From NCBI GenBank assembly GCA_002254365.1, contig NIUT01000091.1, positions 1 through 36,155 on the forward strand: 36,155 nt of DNA, written 5' to 3'. How positions within the stretch are numbered: position 1 is the first letter of the stretch; each line of letters opens with the position of its first letter. The notes under the pieces were generated by a model. That model was not told the DNA's origin. It worked only from the letters and a program-made list of their open reading frames with translations, and did no database searches. The stretch is from Nitrospira sp. UW-LDO-01. GTDB taxonomy: Bacteria; Nitrospirota; Nitrospiria; Nitrospirales; Nitrospiraceae. The translations under genes and the position numbers were made by a program. Positions 20,903 through 28,920 of the stretch are shown here, piece by piece.

Positions 20903-21427
20903 TTACGATGGGCCTGCTCTTATTGATTGCACTTTCCCCCATAGCTCGTCACTCATAGCATTTTGCAAGACACCACCGAGCAGGTCTTTAAAGCGTGGGA
21001 GATCCGCTGCCAGTCGTTCGACCTCAGCGATATAGCGATCTCCATGAGAACCAAGAAAGTCTTCTACAGGGCCTGCTGCGAGAAAAGAACACACTTCCTT
21101 GTCGTCCGGAACCAGTTCGACCAACTTCAGAACAAGTTGCCAGGCATCTCCAGCAGCACCGTCAATAATATTTCTTACCTCTTCCGCCGCCCACTCTTGA
21201 GGATGGTCAGGATCTGGTGCCAAAGAGTCGAGTGCGTTAGTTTTTGCTTCTCGAATCTCATCCGCATTTGCGCCTCTCGCTATCGCAGCTTCCTCGGCAT
21301 CCTTTCTCACTTGCCTTGCGTGAGCCTTCCATTTTTCAAATTCAAGATGGCCTACAGCCACAAACCAAGCCGCGTATTCAAAATATGCTTTGGCGATCGC
21401 AGTAAATTCTTGTTCAGTTCTTGCCAT
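20903..21427 (-). CDS. DUF6869-like protein of unknown function
   Basis: This 174-residue, acidic, mostly helical, soluble protein has no signal peptide. The segment VELVPDDKEVCSFLAAGPVEDFLGSHGD resembles the core of DUF6869 proteins (helical, with AGP-x-E-D and H-G). I make this assignment from memory and with moderate confidence. An AGGGAG site lies 9 bases before the ATG. Its start faces the gene at 21561 across a 133-base divergent intergenic region. No role is proposed. Confidence 0.7.
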   Translation of the reverse strand: MARTEQEFTAIAKAYFEYAAWFVAVGHLEFEKWKAHARQVRKDAEEAAIARGANADEIREAKTNALDSLAPDPDHPQEWAAEEVRNIIDGAAGDAWQLVLKLVELVPDDKEVCSFLAAGPVEDFLGSHGDRYIAEVERLAADLPRFKDLLGGVLQNAMSDELWGKVQSIRAGPS

Positions 21428-21462
21428 CGAGTTTGACTCCCTGATCTACCGTGCACAAGAAA

Positions 21463-21490
21463 CTTGCTCACGGATTTCTGCATGAGCAAG
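21463..21490. repeat. Inverted repeat in a divergent intergenic region
   Basis: CTTGCTCA (21463-21470) and TGAGCAAG (21483-21490) form perfect 8-base arms around a 12-base loop. It lies between the divergent genes starting at 21427 and 21561, about 20 bases upstream of the -35 box at 21511. That position suits an operator. There is no T run, so it is unlikely to be a terminator. Confidence 0.45.
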
Positions 21491-21510
21491 CAATTGCCGA
21501 ATCCACCTCT

Positions 21511-21539
21511 TTGCTCCTCAAGCATGTCTCCGTTATAAT
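21511..21539 (+). promoter_or_regulatory. Sigma70-type promoter upstream of 21561
   Basis: TTGCTC (21511-21516) and a perfect TATAAT (21534-21539) are separated by 17 bases. Transcription would start near 21546, leaving a leader of only about 15 bases with the GAGAGG ribosome binding site. It would drive the unknown gene and probably the phosphorylase. Confidence 0.6.
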
Positions 21540-21560
21540 CCACAGTTGGTGAGAGGACTT

Positions 21561-22397
21561 ATGGCTAATACTATCACTGAATACAAGGACCGCCTTCGCC
21601 AGTTGGCCGAACTGATGCTCGCCGTGTCGGGTGAATCCGTTACGATGATGAAGCGCAATGCCCCGGAGCAGGCGCTGAAACTCAAGCGCCAGGATGAGTG
21701 GGGCATCTACCTGGAATTTCTCAAGATCATGTTCAACCTCACGGACCGGCTGGTGGCCCTGCACATTCCGCTGAAGGATCAGCTGGAGTTCATGAACGGG
21801 CTGGAAGATGCGGTGACCCAACAGTTAAAGCAAGCACTGGAACCGGCCTTCGGCAACAATGCCGATCAGATGGAAATCGTGATGACGATCGGCACCACCG
21901 TGGCGGAAAGCCGGCAGACTTACGAGCACTACAAATTCCTGATCACCGAAGACTCCAAGACCAAGACCGAGATGTTCCGTGACTTCGGCGAGAAAGTGGC
22001 CGACGCACTCGGTGCACCAGGCAACGCGCAGCTCAATGCCGCCGCGTCACTCTGTGCCAGCGCCGTTGTCCCGGCGCTCAGCGCCGTGCTCCAAGGACAG
22101 GCTCCGCCTGCTCAGGATGCTGCACAGCTGCAATCCCCCGCAACCGGGCGCTCGACCGAACAGAAACCATCAACCGGCCAAGAGATCAAGCTCGTCAGCT
22201 TGATGTCGAGTGTGTCGGGTGAAGAAGTCGAGACCCGCTGGGGACTCCACCCTCGATTCCGAGACGATCTCACGCTGTCCGAGCTTCAACAACTCACCAA
22301 GCTCTTGAACCGTGTCGCAAAAATCCTTGGCGAACGGTATGCCGCCGTGGCATTCTCTAAAGAGTGGGCCACGTGGCATAAGGCAGGGCACGCCTAA
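21561..22397 (+). CDS. Hypothetical helical protein upstream of glucan phosphorylase
   Basis: I do not recognise this 278-residue protein. It looks soluble and helix-rich, with no signal peptide or membrane segment. An N-terminal part of about 170 residues is linked by a Gln/Pro/Ala-rich, probably disordered stretch (about 178-212) to a C-terminal part of about 65 residues. The motif LMLAVSGES near the start is echoed by LMSSVSGEE after the linker, perhaps a degenerate internal repeat. The ATG follows GAGAGG. A TTG 15 bases upstream is in frame but poorly placed. It is 65 bases from the phosphorylase gene on the same strand, so co-expression is likely, but a role in glycogen metabolism is only a guess. 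Confidence 0.75.
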   Translation: MANTITEYKDRLRQLAELMLAVSGESVTMMKRNAPEQALKLKRQDEWGIYLEFLKIMFNLTDRLVALHIPLKDQLEFMNGLEDAVTQQLKQALEPAFGNNADQMEIVMTIGTTVAESRQTYEHYKFLITEDSKTKTEMFRDFGEKVADALGAPGNAQLNAAASLCASAVVPALSAVLQGQAPPAQDAAQLQSPATGRSTEQKPSTGQEIKLVSLMSSVSGEEVETRWGLHPRFRDDLTLSELQQLTKLLNRVAKILGERYAAVAFSKEWATWHKAGHA

Positions 22398-22462
22398 TTC
22401 CCACCGATCGTCGCCCATCATTCGCTCATACGCATTGCTCGCCTTTGACCAAAGGAGTGTTT

Positions 22463-24610
22463 GTGGATTCTCCAAATTCGACGAAGACTGCTCTCCCCCA
22501 GAATCTGAATCGGCTCTCTGAACTAGCACGGAATCTCTGGTGGAGCTGGACCCTGGAAGCTCGCCAGCTGTTTGAAACCATCGATCCGACCCTATGGTTC
22601 CTGACAAACCATAATCCCGTCAAACTCCTCGCCGATATCCAGTCGGACCGGCTGACGCGCCTAGCAGAGGACCCCTCGTTCCTTCGTCAATATTCGGCCG
22701 TCTTCCGCCTGTTTGATGAATATCTGGCCAATAAGAAAAGTTGGGCCGGCACTCACCATGCCGACTTGGCAAAGAAGACCATCGCGTACTTCTCAGCCGA
22801 ATTTGGGCTACACGCCTCCGTGCCGATTTATAGCGGCGGGTTAGGAATCTTGGCCGGAGACCATTGTAAAGAAGCGAGCGATCTTGGGCTGCCGTTTGTC
22901 GGCGTTGGATTCATGTACCCGCAGGGCTATTTCCGTCAGCGCATTACACCCGAGGGCTGGCAAGAAGCAGCCTACGCTCCTTTTAACCGCGATGAGTCCC
23001 CGATACATTTAGCCCAGACTCCGTCCGGTGAATCGTGCCGGTTTACCGTCGACATGGGGAACCGCCGCGTCACCGCTGCCGTGTGGAAACTGTTGGTTGG
23101 CCGAATCACGCTGTTTCTCATCGATACGGACGTGCCTGAGAACAGCCCGGAAGACCGCGCCCTCTCCGCTCGACTCTATGGCGGAGATCAAGAGATGCGG
23201 ATCTGCCAGGAAATTTTGCTGGGAATCGGCGGTGTACGCATGTTGCGTTCGCTCGGGATCTCGCCATCCGTGTGGCATGCCAATGAAGGACACTCAGCCT
23301 TCCTGACCTTGGAGCGGGTACGTGAGTTCGTTCAGAAGGGTTCGTCTCATGCGGAAGCCTGCGAATTGGTCCGTCAGAGTACCGTCTTCACCACGCATAC
23401 CCCTGTCCCTGCCGGGCATGATGTCTTCCCACACCATTTGATGGACCGCTACTTCGTCGGATACTGGGAACAGCTCGGTCTGTCACGTGAAGAATTTCTG
23501 CGCCTGGGTGAGACCCCCGAATCGCACGGTGGATTTAACATGACCGCATTGGTCATGCGCCTCTCCGCCCATGTCAACGGCGTCAGCCGGGAGCATGGCC
23601 GCGTGACACGCGAGATGTGGCAACACTTTTGGCCTGGCTTGCCGATTGATCAGATCCCCATCCGGAGCGTCACGAACGGCATTCATGCCCCGACGTGGAT
23701 CTCCCCGGAACTCCACCATCTCTACAGCAAGTCACTCAGCCCGACTTGGACACAGACCTGCGACGATCCCGCCATGTGGCAACGGGTCATGGATGTTCCT
23801 GACCATGAATTGTGGGCGGTTCGCCAAGCCATGAAACGGAAACTGATGGGTTTTATCCGCGACCGGGCCAGATCCGGTTGGATGCATGGCCATCTCCAAC
23901 CCTCACAAGTGCTCACACGCGGAACGCTCATGGACCCTGAAGCCCTGACAATTGGGTTTGCCAGGCGGTTCGCAACCTACAAACGCGCCACCCTGCTTTT
24001 CCGCGATCTGGAACGGCTCAAAGTACTGCTCCAAGACCGATGGCGGCCGGTCCAACTGATTTTCGCCGGCAAGGCCCACCCAGCCGATGAGCCGGGCCGG
24101 TACTTCATCCATGAAGTGCTGTCGTTCTGCCACGATCATAAGCTCGGCGGTCGCGTCGCGTTCCTTGAAGATTACGAAATGCATATGGCAAAGTACCTTG
24201 TGCAAGGCGTCGACATTTGGTTGAACACGCCTCGATTTCCTTTGGAAGCCAGCGGCACCAGCGGCATGAAGGCCGCTCTGAACGGCGTGTTGAACCTGAG
24301 TGTCCTGGACGGATGGTGGGTTGAAGGCTACAACGGAGCCAATGGCTGGGGCATCCAACCGTTGAGCGAACAGGCAGACACGCAGGCCCAAGATCATCAC
24401 GATGGGGAACAGCTCTATCGCCTGCTGGAACAAGAAGTCGTTCCACTGTTCTATCAGCGAGATCGTGACGGAATCCCCCGTGGCTGGTTGCAAATGGTGA
24501 AGGAATGTATTCGCACCACCGCGCCCCAGTTCTGCACCACGCGGATGTTGAAGGACTACGTCAGTCTGATGTACCGCGCCGCGACTGTGCGCATGCCTGC
24601 GACGTGGTAA
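22463..24610 (+). CDS. glgP: Alpha-glucan phosphorylase (GT35)
   Basis: This enzyme releases glucose-1-phosphate from glycogen or maltodextrin using pyridoxal phosphate. The 715-residue protein is the short, non-classical form. An N-terminal DUF3417 region (LSELARNLWWSWTLEARQLF) is followed by the catalytic domain, with IAYFSAEFGL, the glycine-rich IYSGGLGILAGDHCKEASDL, TTHTPVPAGHD and FARRFATYKRA. The cofactor lysine is K603 in EASGTSGMKAALNG. I choose the GTG at 22463, five bases after AAAGGAG, over a TTG 18 bases earlier. No other glycogen gene is in the window. glgP or malP are both possible names for this type. Confidence 0.93.
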   Translation: MDSPNSTKTALPQNLNRLSELARNLWWSWTLEARQLFETIDPTLWFLTNHNPVKLLADIQSDRLTRLAEDPSFLRQYSAVFRLFDEYLANKKSWAGTHHADLAKKTIAYFSAEFGLHASVPIYSGGLGILAGDHCKEASDLGLPFVGVGFMYPQGYFRQRITPEGWQEAAYAPFNRDESPIHLAQTPSGESCRFTVDMGNRRVTAAVWKLLVGRITLFLIDTDVPENSPEDRALSARLYGGDQEMRICQEILLGIGGVRMLRSLGISPSVWHANEGHSAFLTLERVREFVQKGSSHAEACELVRQSTVFTTHTPVPAGHDVFPHHLMDRYFVGYWEQLGLSREEFLRLGETPESHGGFNMTALVMRLSAHVNGVSREHGRVTREMWQHFWPGLPIDQIPIRSVTNGIHAPTWISPELHHLYSKSLSPTWTQTCDDPAMWQRVMDVPDHELWAVRQAMKRKLMGFIRDRARSGWMHGHLQPSQVLTRGTLMDPEALTIGFARRFATYKRATLLFRDLERLKVLLQDRWRPVQLIFAGKAHPADEPGRYFIHEVLSFCHDHKLGGRVAFLEDYEMHMAKYLVQGVDIWLNTPRFPLEASGTSGMKAALNGVLNLSVLDGWWVEGYNGANGWGIQPLSEQADTQAQDHHDGEQLYRLLEQEVVPLFYQRDRDGIPRGWLQMVKECIRTTAPQFCTTRMLKDYVSLMYRAATVRMPATW

Positions 24611-24639
24611 TTGGGTTCGAACGATCGAACCGGAGTCTG

Positions 24640-26007
24640 TTGCACACGAGGTCTCCTCAGCCAACTACCGTTGCGATTGTTGGGCTGATTGGGTTTCTTG
24701 TTGGGCCACCTGTCGTTGCGGCAACCGCAGGGACACCTGCGTCTATTGAATCGAAGGCCACCGCCCTCTTCAAGGCGGGGGATTATCCGGAAGTTACAGC
24801 GCTCTACCGAGGTCTTCCGCCAGACGCGACGCCTCCCAAAGAATTCCTCCGTCTCGCCTTGCGGAGCTACGTCCGCCTTGGACGAACAGACGAGGCTCTC
24901 TCCATTTATTCCAAGCTGACCCAGCCGGGGCAATCTCACGATGCGACGCTGCTTCGCCCCTTGGCTCTCGGCATGATCACCAGCCACGTACGAGACCGCA
25001 ACGAACATGTTCGGATCGCCGCGTTCTCAGCCCTCGCGGAGTTGGGACTAGAGGAAACCGTGGCCATTCTAGAAGATGGATTGCTGGATTCATCCGTCGT
25101 CGTGCGCGCACGGGCCGCTGAGGCGATCGGGAAAGCCGGCCTCGGAGTGACATCGGGCGCCTTGCGCCGCGCGTTACGAGATGCCATGCCGACCGTTCGC
25201 ATCGCTGCGATGACCGCCCTCGGCGATGCGACCGCCACCGATGTTCGGCAACGATTGATTGACGTGGCTCGTACCGAGGATGGCCCTGAGTCCATTTTTG
25301 CTTCCGCAGCCTTGGTCAAGCTGGGTCATTCCGAACAGCTGGCTGAGATTACCAGTGCCGCAACGTTACCGGACGCTGAATCTCGGATGGCGGCATTGGG
25401 GGTCTTGGGACGCCTCAAACGCCCGGCAAGCCTCGCCGTCCTTGCGCAAGCCGTCTATGATCCCGATCCATCAGTTCGTGCCTTTGCGGCCGGTGCGCTG
25501 GGGGAATTTGGATCCCCCGATGGCGCAGCCCCGCTGACACATGCCATTGGAGACGAGAGTGCGATGATCCGCGCTGTCGCGGCCGCAAGCCTGGGCAGAC
25601 TCGGCATCAAGGATACGCGACCGCTGCTCCTGGCACTGACTCGCGACCCCGACCCACACGTCCGTGCCAATGCCGCAGAGGGATTACTTCGTCTCGGTGA
25701 TGCCTCAGCCATCGCCTTGGCGGCTGAGTTGGCCCGACATCCTGATCCATCCATTCGTGGTGCGGCAGCCCAAGCCTTGAGCGCTTCACCGGATGAGCAG
25801 GCACTCACACTATTGCAATCGCTTCTATCGGACCAACAGCCGCTCCCTCGACTGTCGGCGGCCAAGGCATTGCGAAAAAGCAACGACAGAGCCATCCCTA
25901 TTTTGGTACAAGGGTTACGTGACACCGACGAGGCGGTACGCATTGCGGCGGCGAACAGCCTCCTCCAGCAGTTAGCCAAGCGCCCTGCATCAGAACGACG
26001 CCGCTAA
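24640..26007 (+). CDS. Exported HEAT-repeat protein
   Basis: About ten tandem HEAT (PBS-lyase-type) repeats of roughly 31 residues fill the C-terminal 330 residues. Typical units read DPSVRAFAAGALGEFG and DPHVRANAAEGLLRLG. The first 100 residues have a TPR-like pair of helices (ALFKAGDYPEVTALYRGL, YVRLGRTDEALSIYSKL). The frame is open far upstream into the phosphorylase gene. The TTG at 24640 follows CGGAG and gives a signal peptide (VAIVGLIGFLVGPPVVAATA), so I choose it, but the start is uncertain. HEAT solenoids are usually protein-binding scaffolds. The product is probably periplasmic or membrane-attached. Confidence 0.8.
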   Translation: MHTRSPQPTTVAIVGLIGFLVGPPVVAATAGTPASIESKATALFKAGDYPEVTALYRGLPPDATPPKEFLRLALRSYVRLGRTDEALSIYSKLTQPGQSHDATLLRPLALGMITSHVRDRNEHVRIAAFSALAELGLEETVAILEDGLLDSSVVVRARAAEAIGKAGLGVTSGALRRALRDAMPTVRIAAMTALGDATATDVRQRLIDVARTEDGPESIFASAALVKLGHSEQLAEITSAATLPDAESRMAALGVLGRLKRPASLAVLAQAVYDPDPSVRAFAAGALGEFGSPDGAAPLTHAIGDESAMIRAVAAASLGRLGIKDTRPLLLALTRDPDPHVRANAAEGLLRLGDASAIALAAELARHPDPSIRGAAAQALSASPDEQALTLLQSLLSDQQPLPRLSAAKALRKSNDRAIPILVQGLRDTDEAVRIAAANSLLQQLAKRPASERRR

Positions 26008-26019
26008 CCCAGGACCACT

Positions 26020-26475
26020 ATGGCCAAATTTCTCACAGTCTTGTTGCTTCTAGTCGGCGCGTTCGGGGCAGGCTATTACGTTGGACAACGGCCCGTCGGC
26101 ACATTGCAGCAGTCCGTCTCCGACCTCCAGCACTCGCTGAAGGAGGTGTCAAAAAACGTGATGGATACCACGCTCGGAATCGAGCGCGATCTCCGTCGCC
26201 GTCAGGGGCTCGTCGAAGCCAAGTCTCGATTCATACAAGCCAAGGTGTACGTGATCGACCAAAAGTATAGCGAGGCAGCGAAGGAACTCGCGGCAGTGAC
26301 CGCGGCGATAGAAGCTGCGGCGAAGGGTGCAACGGTCGATGACACAACAGCGGCGCTGCATCACGTCATCGATTCGCTGCGGGACATTCAATTGGAACTG
26401 ACGACGGGAAAACAGGTCTCGTTCAAGAAATTGGATGAGCTGCAACAACGAATGGATCAACAGCTGAACAAATAG
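26020..26475 (+). CDS. Membrane-anchored coiled-coil protein of unknown function
   Basis: This 151-residue protein starts with one transmembrane segment (FLTVLLLLVGAFGAGYYVG). A mainly helical, charged, coiled-coil-like region follows, starting LQQSVSDLQHSLKEVSKNV and ending LDELQQRMDQQLNK. It lies 12 bases after the exported HEAT protein and is probably co-transcribed with it. It ends one base before the stop of the convergent HEAT-repeat gene at 26477, with no terminator between them. I do not recognise a family. Confidence 0.8.
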   Translation: MAKFLTVLLLLVGAFGAGYYVGQRPVGTLQQSVSDLQHSLKEVSKNVMDTTLGIERDLRRRQGLVEAKSRFIQAKVYVIDQKYSEAAKELAAVTAAIEAAAKGATVDDTTAALHHVIDSLRDIQLELTTGKQVSFKKLDELQQRMDQQLNK

Positions 26476-26476
26476 C

Positions 26477-27307
26477 TCAGGCGTTGGCGGGTTCAGAGGT
26501 CGACTGCTTCTTCCACTTCGCCAAAATCCGCTCGACCCGCATCTTCACGACCATATCGGAGTCTTTGAGTAACGGTTTGATCGCCTCACGCCCACGATCG
26601 TCGCCGATTGACTCCAATGCCGCGGCTGCCGTCAAGCGCGTAAACCAGTCCTTGTCACCAAGCATTTGGATGAGAGGATCGATGGCCTCGCTGCTTTTGA
26701 TCCGTCCCAATGCGAGGACGGCGCATTTCCGAACATTCTCATCCTTATCACGAAGCGCGGGGATGAGCTTCTCGACGGAGGGCGCACCCAATGCGACCAA
26801 GGCATCGATCGCATCGTCCTTAAACTCATCGTTCCGCAGCTGAAGCATTAAGGGGTCCAGCACCCGCTCGTCGCGTATTTTTCCGAGGGCTGCGATGGCG
26901 TACTTGCGAACCTCCCAGTCACGGAGGAGCTTGAGCAGCGTCTCAACCGCAGGAGGTCCCACCTGGCCCATCGCTTCGATGGCGACTTCACGAACCTGCC
27001 AATCCCCATCACGCAACGCTCGGGCCAACGGTTCAACACACCGCTCGTCCCCCATCTCCCCTAGCGTAATAACGGCTTCTCGCCGGACCACCCAGTCAGG
27101 ATCAGCCAATAGATCAATCTGGATATCGATCTCGTCCTTGACCTGCTCTTCTTCAAGCGCAACCATGCCTGAACCAGCCGTTTGCGGCTCGACGGTAACA
27201 GACCCAGTCGGTACGTCCTCAGCCATGGCCTCGCCGGACGGCTCGTCTCCAGTTTTCTGGTTGAGGGGATTGATATCTGCAGGGAAGCGGTCGATCTTAG
27301 AGTCCAT
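26477..27307 (-). CDS. Cytoplasmic HEAT-repeat protein
   Basis: The 276-residue protein has an acidic, low-complexity N-terminus of about 60 residues and then six or seven regular HEAT/PBS-lyase-type repeats (DPDWVVRREAVITLGEMG, DGDWQVREVAIEAMGQVG, DKDENVRKCAVLALGRI). No signal peptide is seen, unlike the HEAT protein at 24640. Such repeats occur in phycobilin lyases, but in non-photosynthetic bacteria they act as binding scaffolds. The ATG at 27307 is chosen. A TTG 12 bases upstream abuts the AGAGG site and is less likely. The small basic gene at 27351 lies just upstream on the same strand. Confidence 0.85.
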   Translation of the reverse strand: MDSKIDRFPADINPLNQKTGDEPSGEAMAEDVPTGSVTVEPQTAGSGMVALEEEQVKDEIDIQIDLLADPDWVVRREAVITLGEMGDERCVEPLARALRDGDWQVREVAIEAMGQVGPPAVETLLKLLRDWEVRKYAIAALGKIRDERVLDPLMLQLRNDEFKDDAIDALVALGAPSVEKLIPALRDKDENVRKCAVLALGRIKSSEAIDPLIQMLGDKDWFTRLTAAAALESIGDDRGREAIKPLLKDSDMVVKMRVERILAKWKKQSTSEPANA

Positions 27308-27350
27308 AGAATCAGTCAACCTCTGACAAGATACCTTGCTGCGAGAGAGA

Positions 27351-27554
27351 TTATGCCGAAACGGCGGCTTTGCTGCCGGCTGCCCGTTTTTTCCGCTGCG
27401 CGAGGGCCCGCCGCTTGCGCTGCTCCCGCTTCAATCTTTTCTTCAAAGAGCGGACGGCGGCATCCCCTTCCGGATTACTGTGATTGGTCGTCTTTGTGGC
27501 AATCTTCTTCTTTAATTTTACTTCATCCGATTCTTGCGCGCGCTTCTTGGCCAT
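27351..27554 (-). CDS. Small, highly basic protein of unknown function
   Basis: This 67-residue protein starts MAKKRAQESDEVKLKKK, and about 40% of its residues are Lys or Arg (SLKKRLKREQRKRR). GGGGAGG lies 9 bases before the ATG at 27554, which is preferred over an earlier in-frame ATG at 27581. The composition suggests nucleic-acid binding or a ribosome-associated role, but no family is recognised. It is 43 bases upstream of the HEAT-repeat gene and probably shares its transcript from 27616-27645. Confidence 0.7.
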   Translation of the reverse strand: MAKKRAQESDEVKLKKKIATKTTNHSNPEGDAAVRSLKKRLKREQRKRRALAQRKKRAAGSKAAVSA

Positions 27555-27615
27555 CGAATCATGCCTCCCCTTAATATTCACTCATATGATGGTCTTCGGC
27601 TGATGGAAAGTGTGC

Positions 27616-27645
27616 AGTCTAGTGGAGAGCTTTACATACTGTCAA
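27616..27645 (-). promoter_or_regulatory. Candidate promoter for the small basic and HEAT genes
   Basis: On the minus strand a perfect TTGACA (27645-27640) is 18 bases from TAGACT (27621-27616, four of six). Transcription would start near 27609, about 55 bases before the ATG at 27554. The rest of the gap 27555-27792 shows nothing else. Confidence 0.45.
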
Positions 27646-27792
27646 CCGGAATGGGCCCATACCGCGTTCCCGAAATGAGCCTGTGTTACTTGAGAAGGGC
27701 GGCCCCCAAAGTTCCGCCTCTTCCTGAGCACCTGCTGACATTCCGTTAGCGAGACAAGCCGAAGCATTCCGAAGGGAGCAATCTCAGGGCCC

Positions 27793-28428
27793 TCAGCTAA
27801 CAACTAACGAAGCAACCGGAATCTGGATTGGATCTACCACGGATAACATGGCAAGAGCCCACCGGTTCCTCCTCGCAATCCAGAGATCGCCCGGGAAATT
27901 TCTCTCGTGAGACGTCATCCCCTGCGAGGTCCGATCAACTGGGAGCATTCGACCGGTAAGAACCCATAACGCCGTGCCAGGGAATTGTTCCGCCATCAGC
28001 AACAGCTCCGGACGGCGCTCGCCAACCACCTCCACCTGCACACGCGCAACCCCTTCGCGTTCCATTCCCAGAAGAACGGCCGCCCCATGGGAGAGATCGA
28101 GAATCCGTCCCTTTTCATACGGTCCCCGGTCGGTCACTCGCACATGGAGATGTTTGCCGTTCGACAAATTGACGACGCGAACCACACTCCCGAGCGGGAT
28201 CGTCCGATGCGCAGCCGTCAGCCCTTCCATATCGAAGATCTCGCCGTTCGCGGCCTGCCTCCCATGAAACTGTTCGCCATACCAGGAAGCAACCCCGCGA
28301 TCCTTGATCCCAACATCCAGCTGTACCTCCCCCTTGGGAACCCAGGAGCAAGCACCCAGGGACAAACACAAGGCCAAGGCAAAAGAACTCTTCGAGAAGA
28401 GCCGATTGTGGGGACCATCCGTGTGCAT
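27793..28428 (-). CDS. rlpA: RlpA-like septal/outer-membrane lipoprotein
   Basis: RlpA proteins are lipoproteins with a double-psi beta-barrel. Some are lytic transglycosylases that cut denuded glycan at the division site. The 211-residue product has a signal peptide with lipobox LGAC (lipidated Cys27). The barrel at about 45-136 (GVASWYGEQFHGRQAANGE, TAAHRTIPLGS, HVRVTDRGPY) keeps the family Glu63, His74 and Asp100. There is no SPOR domain, so septal recruitment by denuded glycan is not evident. The barrel is followed by about 75 residues that I do not recognise. The ATG at 28428 has GGGAGGT 9 bases upstream. The frame is open 28 codons further. Confidence 0.87.
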   Translation of the reverse strand: MHTDGPHNRLFSKSSFALALCLSLGACSWVPKGEVQLDVGIKDRGVASWYGEQFHGRQAANGEIFDMEGLTAAHRTIPLGSVVRVVNLSNGKHLHVRVTDRGPYEKGRILDLSHGAAVLLGMEREGVARVQVEVVGERRPELLLMAEQFPGTALWVLTGRMLPVDRTSQGMTSHERNFPGDLWIARRNRWALAMLSVVDPIQIPVASLVVS

Positions 28429-28458
28429 ACTGGATCTACCTCCCTCTGAATGCTGACG

Positions 28459-28486
28459 TACTCTGATTTTCGATTGACTCAGAGTA
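28459..28486. repeat. Inverted repeat just upstream of rlpA
   Basis: TACTCTGA (28459-28466) and TCAGAGTA (28479-28486) are perfect 8-base arms around a 12-base loop. It lies about 30 bases upstream of the rlpA ATG and would be inside the leader if the promoter at 28621-28649 is used. It could be an operator or a leader hairpin. Confidence 0.45.
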
Positions 28487-28576
28487 TGAAAGGTCTGGCA
28501 CTTCGACAACACCGACGGGAGTACCCGTCACCCCCACCTCCGTATAAAGGTTCTTTATTGTATGCTCACAGAACAA

Positions 28577-28600
28577 CCTCGTCGCAAATTTGTGACGAGG
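28577..28600. repeat. 24-base near-perfect palindrome
   Basis: CCTCGTC (28577-28583) and GACGAGG (28594-28600) flank a self-complementary CAAATTTG (28585-28592). Only the pair 28584/28593 is mismatched, and it would form a G-U pair in RNA. There is no T run, so it is not a typical terminator. It begins about 14 bases downstream of the start expected from the candidate rlpA promoter, a good position for a repressor site or a 5'-UTR hairpin. It sits in the 492-base gap 28429-28920, which otherwise holds only the sites listed here. Confidence 0.5.
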
Positions 28601-28620
28601 CGGCGATTCATGGAGCCCTT

Positions 28621-28649
28621 TATATAGCGGAGACACGTTATAAGTTCAA
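28621..28649 (-). promoter_or_regulatory. Candidate promoter for rlpA
   Basis: On the minus strand TTGAAC (28649-28644) and TATATA (28626-28621) are 17 bases apart. Transcription would start near 28614 and give rlpA an unusually long leader of about 186 bases, containing the two inverted repeats at 28577-28600 and 28459-28486. Confidence 0.4.
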
Positions 28650-28813
28650 CACCTGATAGTGATCGAGACAAGTGGCAAGGTGTGAGAGGGGTACTCGTGC
28701 TACTTCAGTACGCTCATTATTTCTGGACATATTCTGGAGGCAACGGCCTGCTTCATGCCTTCTTACTCCAGTTGCGTGAGGAAAGCCAGGCAAACTGAAT
28801 TCCGTCGCCATAT

Positions 28814-28842
28814 TGACTGCATCGGACGGAGTGAGTAAGATC
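28814..28842 (+). promoter_or_regulatory. Candidate promoter of the ABC exporter operon
   Basis: TTGACT (28814-28819) and TAAGAT (28837-28842) are separated by 17 bases. Transcription would begin near 28849, about 70 bases before the GTG start of the ATPase gene. The -35 box is good and the -10 box is moderate. Confidence 0.4.
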
Positions 28843-28920
28843 CCTCACAAGTAAGGATCGTTATTCTGAGAGCAGTACTGCTCCACATTCTCCACAGCTG
28901 TTCGCACCGACATCACTTTC

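Noticed and set aside
27534..27749. 71-codon plus-strand frame opposite the small basic gene
   Set aside because: It has no good ribosome binding site, overlaps the promoter and 5' end of the minus-strand gene, and has no recognisable protein features.
28450..28656. 68-codon plus-strand frame in the rlpA upstream gap
   Set aside because: It contains the palindromes and the promoter of the other strand, has a low-complexity proline run and no ribosome binding site. It is treated as non-coding.
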